A stretch of DNA of 64,000 bases from assembly GCA_001600415.1 (NCBI GenBank), contig BCJX01000001.1, positions 872,548 through 936,547 on the forward strand, in the 5' to 3' direction. The notes beneath the pieces are model-generated. The model was not told where the DNA came from and ran no database searches. It was given only the letters and a program-made list of their open reading frames with translations. A program made the translations under genes and the position numbers. This document shows positions 1-11,396 of the stretch, in pieces. Each line of letters starts with the position of its first letter. Within the stretch, counting starts at the first letter, position 1. The DNA comes from Pascua guehoae (lineage: Eukaryota > Basidiomycota > Tremellomycetes > Trichosporonales > Trichosporonaceae).

Positions 1-664
1 CCTCGCCGCCCTTGTACCCCTTCTTGAGCGCGTCAATGTAGATCCACGGCGTCAGTGTAGACGCCTTGCGCCCGGCGTGCGCGAGCTGGATGCCAATCTT
101 GCCCCCAATCGCGTGGATGTAGTCGACAATGCGCTTGAGCGGCGCAATCTGCGCGTCCTCCCACAGGCCCATGTCCTCGGGCGAGATGCGGCCCTCGGGG
201 ACTACGGCAGTCGCCTCGACCATGACGTTGGCCCAGCCGCGCATCGCCATCGAGCCCAGGTGCACAAAGTGGTGGTCTGTCGCCTTGCCATAGTCGGCAG
301 AGTCTGTAATGTTAGCCGCGTGCCACACGCCTCCTCCTGCTTGGCTCTTCTCTTCGTTCGTCACCCCCGCCCCCCCCTTCTCGTCACCCCAAACAACTCC
401 TAGACTGCAAAACCGTCACTACTCACACTGGCACATGGGCGCGACCCACATCCGGTTTCCAAACTCGACACCGCGGATCGTAATCGGCTCAAAGATCTTG
501 GGCACCTCGGCTTTGTTCTGCGGGAACTCTTCCTTCGGCAGCAGCGCGCCGATCTGGCGCGGCTGCTGCGGGAGAAACTCGTGGTAGCCAGGCGCGCCCT
601 GCGACTTGAATGGCGCAAACGCCTCGGGCTTGGTCTCGAGCTTGGTCTCCTGTGTCTGGGTCAT
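1..664 (-). CDS. NADH:flavin oxidoreductase / Old Yellow Enzyme family, N-terminal part (C-terminus off the left edge)
   Basis: Two exons are visible on the minus strand: 427-664 (ATG at 664) and 1-305, joined across an intron at 306-426 (GTGAGT...TTACAG). The spliced product begins with about 50 polar residues and then the Old Yellow Enzyme core: an [13 protein letters not shown] segment (first FMN-binding strand), a [11 protein letters not shown] region and [11 protein letters not shown], which includes the conserved Gln and the substrate-binding Ala-His-Ala-Gly-Arg. This pattern fits the YqjM-like (class III) branch of FMN-dependent NADPH ene-reductases rather than yeast OYE1, but that subclass is inference. 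The start ATG lies directly after a good acceptor (CAG|ATG), so an intron at 665-741 probably sits in the 5' UTR. Only about 180 of the usual 370-430 residues are in the window. Confidence 0.9.
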
Positions 665-741
665 CTGTTTGTCAGTTTGTGAGTCGGCGCACGTCTACGA
701 TGCAAGGCCAGGCAGCGGCCGTGTCAGCATTCAGAACTCAC
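665..741 (-). other. Probable 5'-UTR intron of the OYE-family gene
   Basis: On the minus strand the donor GTGAGT (736-741) and an acceptor ending AAACAG (665-670) flank 77 nt. The acceptor abuts the ATG at 664. No in-frame upstream ATG exon was found, so I read it as a leader intron. Confidence 0.55.
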
Positions 742-837
742 GTTGTCTGATGCTTGGCTGCGACACACAAGGATGTTCTGGTGGTTGATCGTCGAGAATG
801 TCTGGGGGATTTCTTGTGCAATGGACCCCAACGAACA

Positions 838-843
838 TTTATA
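838..843 (-). promoter_or_regulatory. TATA-like box for the OYE-family gene
   Basis: The minus strand reads GGTATAAATG here, about 95 nt upstream of the presumed leader intron donor and 175 nt upstream of the ATG. A second TATA-like stretch (CTTATAAATCC) lies near 950-960. Spacing and orientation fit a promoter; no transcript data. Confidence 0.4.
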
Positions 844-1171
844 CCCCGTGCCCGCCTTGAAGTCGTCATCGGTGCCCATCAACCACTGTTTGCATTCTTC
901 TCCGCTCTACGACCTGCCCTTCCATCTGTTTCGACAATCGCCCTCCACTTGGATTTATAAGAGCAGGGGCTTTATCATCCATTTGCTTTATAATCTCCGT
1001 ACAAGATCTCGGATCCGACCGCGAAATCCGCGGAGGCAGCACGTCTCCTTTAGCCGACGTTATTCCGCAACCATTGCTGGGGCGCGATGACGCACAACTA
1101 TTTGCGGAAGAACCACTACCAGAGTATGTTGGCCAAGCAGTATGTGGGTCAGAACCAGCAACAGGACAATA

Positions 1172-1255
1172 TGTTCCAAAGACAGTGTTCCAAAGACGGT
1201 GATGCAGAGACAGTGATGCAGAGACAGTGATGCAGAGACAGTGATGCAGAGACAG
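1172..1255. repeat. 14-bp tandem repeat upstream of the OYE-family gene
   Basis: Four perfect copies of TGATGCAGAGACAG occupy 1200-1255. Two diverged copies (TGTTCCAAAGACAG type) sit just before, at about 1172-1199. The rest of the interval 742-1734 holds only short ORFs without recognisable content. Confidence 0.85.
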
Positions 1256-1734
1256 TAATGAGGTCTATACCTCAAAGGCTGGCCTCTACCAGGAGTGCCA
1301 TTCAAGAGGAGCAATATGACAACGTCCAGCTTGCTACAACTTGCGCCTGTTGCGGCAGTTTCATATATTGTTGGACAATGGTTTCAACGAAGAAAGGTCG
1401 CCGAAGCCCAGATGCTGCCTGATGGTCTCCCGCTCTTGACATGCGAGGCTCGGACTTGTATGGGTTGATCCCAGAGATGAGCCAAAGGTCACTACCAGCT
1501 GTTGTGCCGATACCAGTCCTCCCCATCTTTGTGATCTGTAGGATCGAAAGTGGGTGTGAAACCTCTGTGGGCCACTCAAGAGAATGGAACGACTTGCACA
1601 AGAACCTCGTACGGGATCCCGAACCCATGCACTATGATACATCACCCGCGTCGTCCCTCGATAGCCGCACACCAACTCGATAGCCACACGCCCCTTCGAT
1701 AGCCACGCGTCACACGTCGTCTGTTGACGGCCCA

Positions 1735-2805
1735 CTACTGCCCCGCCTGCCCAGTCAACCGAGCCCTCTCCCTCTCGAGCTTCTCGCGCTTATTCTTCAA
1801 GAACCCTATCCGCCTGCGCTGCGCGAGCGTGAGCTCGTTCATCTCGACGCCCTCGAGCCGCGAGCGCGTATCCCGGTCGCCTCCGGTACCTTCGTCGTCG
1901 TCGTCAATCGCAAGCCCTGCAAACGTCTTTGGATGCCGCAATCGAGGCGTGGCGGCAAAACTGGGCATGTTGGTCCGTGCCGCCTCGAGCATGTCGAGAC
2001 GCGCCTGGAGGCGCTCGACCTCTGCGCGCTCGGCGCCCAGCAGCGTGTCGGCGCGCGTGAAGAGGGCGTCGATCTGGGGCTCGAGGGAGCGCACGTACTC
2101 GTCCTTGCGCCGCTGGACGACGGGTTGGGGAATCACCAGGTAGTGCTGGGCGTCAGTGGGCAGTCGGTGTAGGCCGTCGGACGCGCTGCACACGGTTACC
2201 TACGTGCATGTAGTCGAAGATCTTGATAAGGCGGGGCATGTCCTCGACACCGGGGTAGAAGGTCGCGTTGGCTTCGTCCATCTGTCCGTCAGTATGGTTA
2301 TTTCCAACTATGGCGTTCACTGTTCGCCAGAGCCTCAGTTCGGTGTCTTGGCTCTCATCCTGCTCAACGTCATGTCTGCTGTGCATACAAGCAGCGGCTC
2401 AGGCAGCAGTTTCCACTTGCCCTCGACGGCCGTCCCATTCTGCTACCACATCCCTCTAGATTCAAACGCTGGGTAGTCCGCTGACACATCGTCCACTTCA
2501 CGCACCTTCTTTACACATCCCTCGGCGGCGTTGACACACTCGTCCAAGCTATCAATATACGACGAGCTGGGCACGTTGAATGTGCTCTCGCGAGCGCGCC
2601 CTGAAGAAAAACCGCCCGGCGCATACGACTGGCGGCCCAGTGAGGCGTATGACTGGCGCGACATTTGGGGTAGCGGCTGCGCTGTGCGGTCTGCAAGGAC
2701 GAGGCGAGCGGGGCGGTGTCGTCGCTGAGACTGTGACTGTGTCTGGTGGTTGCTCTGAGACTGCTGTTGTTGATGCCAAAGCACCTTACCATTGTTGTGA
2801 TTCAT
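1735..2805 (-). CDS. SPC19: DASH/Dam1 complex subunit Spc19
   Basis: Exons 2506-2805, 2204-2281 and 1735-2145 give 262 residues. Introns are 2282-2505 (GTGCGT...GGACAG) and 2146-2203 (GTAGGT...GCCCAG). After a polar N-terminal extension the protein has the Spc19 signature: SLDECVNAAEGCV, then ANATFYPGVEDMPRL, then HYLVIPQPVV and a long helical segment around IDALFTRADTLL. Spc19 is one of the ten DASH subunits that ring kinetochore microtubules and couple chromosomes to depolymerising ends. The C-terminal third is basic and charged. A further 99-nt segment at 2691-2789 has good splice signals and is in frame, so a 229-residue form is possible. Identity rests on the motif order; the exact first exon is less sure. 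Confidence 0.85.
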
Positions 2806-3354
2806 CTGGCGGGGGGTGATGGCGCGGTGGTGATTTGGTTCCGTTGATGGGGGAGATTTGGTTCCGCAAATCAGCCAACCTGTGTGCCTGCTGGTGCCTG
2901 ATTTCTTGGCTGTGGTGGTGGCGTTTTGTGCTTGTTTGATATTGACGAGCTTGGCGATGATGGATTGTCAAGACAAAAGAGACGGGACAAACGACAAAAC
3001 GTGATCGTGACCACGTAAGTCTCTTTTTTGTTCCTCTTTGTTTGGTTTCCTTTTGCAAGACTCGTTCGCCCTCGCACAACGACAAAAGCACACGCGCAGA
3101 GTGGTGCCCCGTGCGTCGATAAACGCCACGACAGTACAGCGCTGCACATGGCGACATGTGGCGAGTATGGTATGGGCGTGCCTGCTGGCCTGCTGTTAGC
3201 GCACAGCTCGAGCCGCCCCCGGTTTTACCCCAGGTTGTTTGATTGTTTCCCTTATGTCACCCATTCTCCTACAAGGCCCCTATCGTGTCGCCATGCCGGA
3301 CAGAGTCAGGAGTCTCTCCTCTCCTTGTTCCCATTCACAACTTGGCTCCCCACC
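2806..3354. other. Intergenic; no gene seen
   Basis: This stretch upstream of SPC19 contains no convincing ORF or RNA gene. It is AT-richer than the flanking exons around 2830-3060 and probably includes the SPC19 promoter. Confidence 0.5.
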
Positions 3355-3720
3355 TCATCTCAGCCAAGCCACGCACGCATCAACCTCTGCCCTCACTGAC
3401 GCGGACGTTTTTCCACCATACCTCGGCTGATGGCTGATGCCGCCATGCCGCTGCCGGATGTCGACCCCACACGGATCCGCCCTCGGAACCGCCGGACGGC
3501 CCGAGGATGCTGTCTTCGCACCCGTCACCCCGCACGCCACGACGCACTGCGCTGCGCGGCACATGATGTAGGTGCCGCACGGATCACCAGTGTCGTGCAC
3601 GTCGTCGTGGGCAATCTCGGGCGTAACGCCGAAAAGAATTGAGTCAACCACGCCAAGTGCAGTGTAGACTGACTGCACTGTACGGGAGGCGGTGGCGTCG
3701 TGTGCGGGGTACTTGGACAT
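3355..3720 (-). CDS. Hypothetical orphan ORF, 121 aa (doubtful)
   Basis: From the ATG at 3720 (MSKYPAHDATASRT...) the frame stays open to 3355. The first 70 residues have GC-rich, codon-like composition and an ordinary amino-acid mix; the remainder is compositionally noisy. No domain, signal peptide or membrane segment is recognised. It could be one exon of a larger gene or chance. No splice-linked exon was found nearby. Confidence 0.25.
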   Translation of the reverse strand: MSKYPAHDATASRTVQSVYTALGVVDSILFGVTPEIAHDDVHDTGDPCGTYIMCRAAQCVVACGVTGAKTASSGRPAVPRADPCGVDIRQRHGGISHQPRYGGKTSASVRAEVDACVAWLR

Positions 3721-4937
3721 ATTATGGGCAGGGGTCGACGTGGCGGGAGGAATGTGCGCTGAGGGAGGCGTTGGGGGATGGTAGATGTTGAGCCCAGCAT
3801 GCGCAGCATCTCCTGCTTGCATGCCTGCCTGCATCAGGTCATCAACACGCAAACATTGCAAAGCAGTGGCTTTAGCTTAGTCTCCTGAGGCGTCGCGGTA
3901 TCATGTGCAAGTTTGAGAAGCAAGAGTGAATCAGGCGTGACGCTAACAAGGCACTAACAATGCAGGCGAGACCCAACACGCGCCAGATTAAACTCCGGAA
4001 ACCAAGACAGTGTGACGTGCGACATGACCATTCAGAACCAGAACGTGCTCTGCAGCAATCGTCTGCGGCAACAACAGCAACGACGGCGGCAACACTTGTG
4101 TTCCCCTCGCCGCCCATCCCTCGCTCATCTTTCAACATTGCCCAGTCCATCATCGTTCTGACCCTCGTTTCACGCACTGTCGCTGCGTCCCCTATTCCAA
4201 CCCCTCAAGTTTTCCCTAACCCCGCCCAACGCGCAGGGTGGTAATCGCGCACGTCCCCCCTCGTCTCTTCCGTGCCTGCCGGCGTGCTTCGCAGGCCTCG
4301 GTGTTCCATCGGGGAGCAGAATCCGAGGCGAGAGGGCACGGCGAAACCTGTGACCGGAGTCGGCCTAAGGGTGTGCCTGCGTGTGGGGGGTGAGCCGGGT
4401 GAGACTTGGCAGCGCGTGTACAGTCATCGCAGGCCCTCGGCGGACGCGGAACCACGGTCACGGCTCCGCACTGCGGCGCTCCGCTACCGCATGAGCGGTA
4501 TTGTTTTTTTTTCACCAGGGAGATCAAGAAGGCGCCAAGCTGGCCAACACCAAAGTTTATCGACGCCAAGTCGCGAGGTCGGGCACCAGCGCCGAGACTA
4601 GTCAAGGGATCAGTGAGGAGAGGACGAGGTGCTCGCGCTTGAGCCTCAATGGCGCCGTGGTGCACGGCGCCATCATCGTCCCCATCTGTCACATCCTCGG
4701 CCTCTTTCACACCCCAGTCCTACTCACCAGCGGCAACACACCATCCTAACCACCCGCACCGCCGCACCGCCAGGAGCTGGAGTCGCCGCATCGCGTTGTT
4801 GGAGAGATCGCACCATTGCCGCGCACACCCGCAGTCGCATCATCGCACCACGTCACCTGTCGCCAGTCCAGTCCCAGTCCAGTCGCCGCTCCTCGACTTT
4901 GCAACCGTTCTTTTACACCTGCCCTCCTCTACCATCC
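3721..4937. other. Intergenic region upstream of the CASTOR-like gene
   Basis: No supported gene. Pyrimidine-rich, C/A-rich sequence from about 4680 to 4937 looks like the leader of the downstream plus-strand gene. A poly-T run lies near 4502. Confidence 0.45.
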
Positions 4938-7644
4938 ATGACTCCGTCAACACCAGAATCGAGCGGGCGCGAGAGTACAATGATGCCGGACATCACAATC
5001 AAGTACGTATCTGAATGGGCATCAGCGTGCACGCTCGTACCACAGACGCATGGAAGAAGAAGAGATTGGGCTTCCTTGCGACCCGTGCAGCGCTGCTCGA
5101 TGCGCCGCTCGCTCACTGTCACGTCCCATGTCCCACTTCCTTCCATATCGACAGTTTCAGCCCCTCGCACGCCCCCAGCCACAGCGAGCAGCTGTTATCT
5201 ACCGCGCTTGGCAGCTACCCAGTTTGGGTAATCTTGAGCTCTATCTCACTCACATCGCAACGCAACGCAAGCGATTGACACCAGTGCCCTCCATGACCCC
5301 ATCTCCATTGTCCACGTCCCTGTGGATTATGCGCAACACTATAGCACAAAGCTGTACTGGACCCTCGACCGCGCCGCGGCAGACTCTTCAGAATTCTTCA
5401 ACCTCACCTCGAACCGCATTGAGGTGGGTGAAGGGTTGTTCTGCAGTACCGCTCACCCACAAGATAGCGCTCTTTGCGACCACCGACCTCATTGACGACG
5501 AATGGGGAGCCGACGATCCCAACGTGCTCGTCGACGGACCATGGCGCGTGTTTGAGATCTCGAGCGGGGACGACGGCAGCGAGAACTATGGTGAGTCCGC
5601 AGAAGCGTCCTGTGGGACAGCAGAAGAAGACCTGCGGGTCGCTCCCTGCCAGTCGATCTTGAGGTTAGCAGTGCTTCTTTGTCCGCTGCCACTCTTCGAA
5701 CATTTGCTAGCGCACTATTCCCCGCCTGCCCTCCACTGACCGCAGACTCTCCCCACCTGCGCTACGTTTCTGCACCGCTGGCAGACGCCGGAGTGTCCAT
5801 CCTCTACCAGTCAAGCTACTTTACCGACTTTCTCTTGGTGCGCAGCTCGCACTTTCAGCGAGCATCTGCAGTCTTCAATGCCAATGGGTGTACGTGTTTC
5901 ACCGATTGTGGCCGTGCCGGAAGGCTTCGGGGTGCCGGCGGCACCTGTTGGAGGCTGAATGTAGTGGGGATACAGGTACAGGGCTGACAAGCAGGGCGAG
6001 TCGACCCCCTTGCGCCACCACCTCGTCGACGGTCTGTCCAGCTCTCCCCTGGCAACCTGGGAATAGGAACACTGGCGGGTCTGGGTCTGGGCTTTTCTTC
6101 CCCGCCTACACCGGCGACTACCCCGCCCGTGGCGGAGATCACGGTGCTCGCTGTCCCGCTCGGGTGCGTGGGGCTCCCACCGGATGCCGAGACGAGGACT
6201 GGCGAGCACCTCCGGCGGTTCCTGGTATGGCCCGAACGCACTGTCCTTGCTATCGAACACGAACGAAGTGAGCGGGAGCATGAGCGCGACTCGGTGTGCG
6301 GCGACGGATCCGAGGCTTCGCATCCGACGTCCAACTCGGTAGCGGGCAGCAGAAACGACCGCTCGCGCTCACGGTCACGGAGCCGTACGCGTGGCGCCCG
6401 ACCGTTTATTTCGTTTACGCGCACAAAGGACGGTGCGAGTATTCTGACCGAGACGCGGATCCTCAAGCACTTGCTCAAGGGCAACGACGCAGAATACCTT
6501 GCCGACATGTGTGGCGAGACTGGGTCGGACAGCGAGGACCTCGAGTGGGGCACGGGTGACGAGCGGAGTGACGAGGACGCGGACGAGGGCGGTGAGAAGG
6601 GGGGCGCCGCCGGGGAGGACGGTGGGCAGCAGACCGAGGCCGAGGTCGCTGTCCGTGCTGCTGCTGCGGTCAGCCCGTGTCCGCCAGAGCTGAATCTCGG
6701 GAGCAGCGGCAGCCTGAGCGCCAGCAACTCGTCGCCGCTGCGCTCTCCGCGCTCCCCGACGCGCCTCTCTGGCCACTCGCTTCCGGGCACGCCGACCGAG
6801 GGCGGCCACCCGTACCCGATCCACTGGGCGTCGCAGGCGCATGGTCCGCACGTCGGCGCCGGCATTGTGACTCCCAAGACGCCCCTGACGCCAATGACAC
6901 CGATCCGGGCCGCGTTCGCAAGCCACCTCCGGCACTCGCGCACCCAGAGCGAGGGCGACGCCTCACACTTTCCCACACGCCGCGTGAGCGAGAGCGCATC
7001 TCTCCGTCCGGCCTGGGAGCGTGATGAGGCCCCCGCCGACCCCGACACGAGCCCCGAACATGGTTCTCTCCGTGCATACCGGCCAACTCAGCAGCGCGCA
7101 TACTCCCACACCCACACCCATGCCCACGCCCACTATTACCAGCCCCAATGGCCCGAACGCCCCGAGGACCTCGACCCCGAGCCCGAACCAGAGCCCCACC
7201 CAGAGCCCAGGCTCGACGAGCCCCGCACCCGCGCCATGCGCTGCCTCCAGCTCGACATGCGCGCCGTCGGCAAGCGCCAGAACCCCAGCGCAGAGCAGTA
7301 TCTCAGTGAGTCGGAGCGTGTCGGCTGCGATCAATGGGCGCCGTGTGTCAGACAATGTCCAGCACACTTGTCACGGTCACCCCTCCGGCCCGCACCCACA
7401 CCAGTGCTGAGCTCATGCTCGTCTTCCTCCACTTTATTCCCCAACACCCCTCCCCACCTCCCACACCCTTCCCCACCCCCCACACCCTTCGCTGACAGCA
7501 GACAAATCCGGCCTCGTCACCCGCTTCTCGGGCCTCATGCACTCGGGCGGCGTCAAGATGCTCTACTCGAGCACAACACACACGGCCAACATTCTCGTCG
7601 AGGGCCGCGACGTGTGGCGCGCAGAGCAGCTCTTGCGTGAGTAG
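4938..7644 (+). CDS. CASTOR/GATS-like ACT-domain protein with a large disordered insert
   Basis: Six exons (4938-5002, 5285-5423, 5464-5590, 5746-5889, 5995-7305, 7499-7644) encode 643 residues. The N-terminal half carries the ACT_7-type core: LTSNRIEIALF, then LRYVSAPLADAGVSILYQSS followed by YFTDFLLV. A second ACT-like unit closes the protein (GLVTRFSGLMHSGGVKMLYSS, then THTANILVEGRD). Animal CASTOR1/2 use this paired ACT arrangement to bind arginine and control GATOR2/TORC1; whether the fungal homologue senses an amino acid is inference. Between the halves lie about 330 residues that are Ser/Arg-, acidic-, Pro- and His-rich and probably disordered, much longer than the CASTOR linker. The final intron ends in a CAGCAG tandem acceptor, so 642 and 643 aa forms are expected. 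Confidence 0.82.
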
Positions 7645-8790
7645 CGAGCGACATGGCGGACGAAAGAAACCCCGACCTCGGCCGGCAGTTTGTTACTCGG
7701 CAGCGCGCTTGCTTGCCCCACGAGCTGAGCAAATTAGTGCGCACGGCAAGCAGCGCCGTGGAGCGGGAACAAGAGCAAGGGGCTGTATGAATGTAGTGCA
7801 GAAGTGTACAGTACACGCTGTAGAGCCAAAGAGGAAGGAGACAAGAAGATACGTAGACGATCCGAAGTCGCGGGCGAGTACAAGCGAGTACGGGCGAGTA
7901 CGGGCGAGTACAAGCAAGTACAAGCAAGTACAAACTCGCGCCAACCACATCCCTCATCCCACATCCCATCCCATCCCATCCACATCCCATCCCATCCCAC
8001 GTCAGGGACGCCCAGACGCGACGCGTCCGTGGCGCCCTCTCGTCCCGTCCCACGCCCCAACGTATCAAGTAGTGTTGTCTTGCTAGGATCCATGCACCGA
8101 GTAGCAGTAGTACAACCGTGCTGGTCAAGCCTCTAGTCGCGAGCGGGGTGTGCGATGCTCACGGGCGCTCACGACTGCTCACGGATACTGACGGACGCTC
8201 GATGCCGTCATTTGGCTGCTCGGTACCTGTGCAGAGTTTTAGGTTACATGACGGCCAGCCATCGGATGTCGGATGGGTGAGCCTGCTTTGCACCTTTTCT
8301 TTGCTTCTTTGCTCCCTGGCCCACGCACGGGTTGCGATAGGTACTCACCGGCCAGCGATGCAGTGGCTGGCCGCGACCTCCAATGTCCAAACGGAGGCCG
8401 AGGTCTGGTCGGGCTGACCGAGCTGTGCCGTGAAAATGCAGACAAACGAGTCGAGACCGACGAGACCGAAGAGAGTGACGAGATCGATACAGGCGATAAA
8501 CGAGACCGAGGGTGGCCGAGCAACCTCGGTGCTCGGACGCGGGGATGGGTGCAATGCGTAATGCTGCATGGACACTATGACTCTACAATGCGTATGCTAG
8601 ATGACATGGGATGGAGGGGGCGTACAATACAAGCTTTCCAGATCCGGGGAAAGCGATAGAAAAAATGGTCGCGTCGTTGTCGCGTAGAGTTTTGATGTGG
8701 GTTGGAGTGGTGCCGAGCAAGTCTGAGGGCGAGCACGGTACCCGCTCGAGACTGCGAGATGCTAGATGACAATGACGAGGCACGTGTCGC
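7645..8790. other. Intergenic; short tandem repeats only
   Basis: Between the convergent CASTOR-like and Ecl1-like genes there is no supported gene. At 7871-7932 a 10-bp unit (CGGGCGAGTA / CAAGCAAGTA) repeats about six times. At 7952-8000 CATCC/CCATC units repeat. Confidence 0.6.
7871..8000. repeat. 10-bp (GCGAGTACAA-like) and CATCC microsatellites
   Basis: Two adjacent simple-repeat tracts: a decamer series at 7871-7932 and a CCATC series at 7952-8000, in the shared 3' region of two convergent genes. Confidence 0.8.
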
Positions 8791-10520
8791 CTACCACCCG
8801 GGCTGGGCGAAGGGCGGAATGGGAGCGGCAAAGCTCTGGCGGATGGAGCCGCGGATGGTCGAGGCGTCGTCGCTGTCGACGTCCATATCGCTCGAGCCCA
8901 GGAAGGCGCCGAGGCGGAGTGCGCTGCGGGGCGGCTCAAAGTGGTCCCACTCGCTGTCGCGCGGGGACGACGACGAGTCGTCGCGCGGCCACAACATCAT
9001 GGGGCGGATGGGGCTGCCTGGCTCGCCGTGCGGGAGGCTGTCAAAGCGCGGGCGCGTGGGCGTGAGCGTCCCCGTCGTCCCCGTGCTGCTGCGGTTGTTG
9101 CCGGTCGGGAAGCGCCAGCCGTCCATTGCGGGGTGGTACGCATTGGGCGTGAGGTGCTTGCGGCGTACGGGGGTGAGGCCTGGCGAGTCGTGCCTGCGGG
9201 GTCCGGGGGCGAGGGCGGGGCCAGCCGCCTGGGTGGTGAATGAAATGCTGCGCCGGACGTGCAGGCTTGGGCTCGCAGAGCGGCGGTGCCGCGACTTGGG
9301 GGCGGCAATGGGCGATGCCGTGGCAAGGTAGAGGGCAGTGTGCGACTCGGACAAGGACGACTGGTGGGCAAACGCCGTCGACGAGGGGCGGGTATGGGAG
9401 AGCGATTCGTGGCGGTCACCACGCTCGCGGCGGTCGGGCGCGCTGGGCGCCTGTGGGATCGAGCTGCGGTGGCGGGTGGGGGACGGTGTGCGCATCGGAC
9501 GGCCGCGCGTAGGAACAAAGGCGGCGCGGATGGGTGTGGATGGACGTGATGGCTGTGCCATGGGTGGTGCAGGTGATTCGTCATCCTCGACACGGAAGTC
9601 CTGCTCCATGCCGAGAATGGCGTCAAACATGTCGTCGACGTTGAGCGCAGAGTCCTTTGTTGCCTTGAGCGTGGAGCGCGAGCTCGCAGATGGTTCGGCC
9701 GTCTCGTCGGCTTCGATGATGGGGTCTGTTACAACAATGCTGCCAGCGTACACATGGCGGCTCGACGATGTGGATGGGTTGCGACTGAGGCTGCCGCCCG
9801 ACGAGAGGGAGAAGATTGAGCTCGCATTCGACGTGTTGCGCGAGTGGGATGAGACGAGTTCTGGGACGCCACTGGGCGAGAGCGAAGCGGATGCCGCGCG
9901 CGAGACGGGCGAAATGCTCTCTGTGAGCCGGCGTCGCCGCCGCTCTTCGCGACGCTCCTCGCGAAGCTGCTCGGCGCGCACCGCCATGCGGCGATACTGC
10001 GACATGTCGCTGTCGTCATCCTCGTCGTCGCTCATCTGCGTGGCGTCGCAGCCCTGTAAGGCGGCGAGTGCAGCAAGCGAGCGCAGCGATCCGCTGCGCG
10101 TATGTGTGAGGGAGGTGAACGTGTGGGTGCGCGCGCAGTCTGAGTCGCGTTAGCAATGTGATTGATCACGCGAGAGAAGGAGACAATCAGAAGACAATGT
10201 TGGATTCGCTGTTCTAACCGGCGCGTCGTCGTACGACGGCCGCAAACACTGCTTCGGATAACGCCACGATCGAGACGCCACTCACCACCAGAGCAGTAGA
10301 TGCCGCTCTCCGAGTTGACGACGCGGCCGCAGTAGCACGCGGGGTGGTCGTCGCGCATCGAGCTGCCAGAGCACGACGCGGCGCTGGTGCGGTTTGGTGT
10401 GCGCGGGGCGAGTGGAGAAGGGTTGAACCCCGGAGCCAACGAGTGCTGCGAGTCCTGCTCGCGCGGAAAGGCCTTGACGGTCGACGCCGTGTGGCGGTTT
10501 TCGTTGGGGTAGCAAGACAT
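8791..10520 (-). CDS. Ecl1-like zinc-motif protein with long disordered C-terminus
   Basis: Two exons (10286-10520, ATG at 10520, and 8791-10139) joined across 10140-10285 (GTGAGT...ACTCAG) give 527 residues. The splice joins CYCGRVVNSESGIYCSG to DCARTHTF, making a compact C-x-C-G-R...YCS-x2-CA motif that resembles the YCS-x-EC zinc motif of the fungal Ecl1/lifespan-regulator family. The rest is low-complexity: an acidic DDEDDDSD patch, a long Arg/Glu helix, then Ser/Pro/Arg-rich sequence with many SP/TP sites, as in a phosphorylated regulatory protein. Function is unknown; the Ecl1 relation rests on one motif and its first Cys pair is C-x-C rather than C-x2-C. It is convergent with the CASTOR-like gene. 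Confidence 0.7.
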
Positions 10521-11370
10521 GATCGGGGGACGAGGATTGAAGAGACGCGTTTGAGTTTCTGGGTGGCGGCTGGCGGCTAGGGTACGCGCGTTCGAGGAAT
10601 GGGAAACACGCCACCAGTGACGACCACTAATGACACGGGGTGGTGTGGCAAAGTGTGAAGAGGCGAGTAGTAGCGAGATTGAGGTTATGAATAGCAGTGT
10701 AGACAGAGAGACGCTCTTGCCGGAGAACGCGTCTTGTTGAATGCGGGGGGTGATTGAGGATGGGCTAGGCCAGCGTCCGGCGGTGGATGGGTGATGCCGC
10801 GTGTATTGAAGAACGTGGTGGTTGGTGGCTATGCCGACATCTAGAGATGAACGGGTGGTGCCCGACGCGTAAAGTGTGTTCCACAAAAGGTAAAAGTAGA
10901 GTGTGGGCGACAAAGAGACGGCCAAGAAGAAGGATGTGCAAACGCGACAATGGGTTCTTTTCAACAGGCCGAGAGCGGAGGGCGGAGGCCGTCTGGCGAT
11001 GGTCGTTCGATGGACAAGTTTGTGGGGGGAGGGGGAGGGCGAAGAGTGACAAAGGGCGAAGAACAAAGGGCGTCACTCTGAGAGTGCGAGGGCCAACACG
11101 AGTTGGCGGGGACGGAGGGATGGAGGGAGAGTGATGCACGCGTGCGCGCGTGGCACAAGAAGCACACGTCCAAGTGGTGGGGTAACAGGGGCGCGCGCGA
11201 AGGCGAATGCGAAGGTGGCGAAGGCGCGTCCTGATCCGGAGGCGGGAGGGTTTAGAATGAACGTCCACTCAAAAAAAAGAGGTGGATGATGGACGCTGGT
11301 CTGTGCGTGAGACCAGGTCTGTGCGAGGCGCGTGCGCTAGGGGCACCGGCCGAGACACAGAAGTAATAGC

Positions 11371-11396
11371 GAGAGAGAGAGAGAGAGAGAGAGAGG
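11371..11396. repeat. (GA)n microsatellite
   Basis: An uninterrupted run of 13 GA units about 850 bp upstream of the Ecl1-like start codon. Confidence 0.9.

Noticed and set aside
1302..1628. 108-residue minus-strand ORF with ATG between SPC19 and the OYE gene
   Set aside because: Composition is noise-like and overlapping frames are equally open; no domain or splice partner.
5811..7367. Long antisense frames across the CASTOR-like gene
   Set aside because: GC-rich third positions leave the opposite strand open; the plus-strand model has domain content and consistent splicing.
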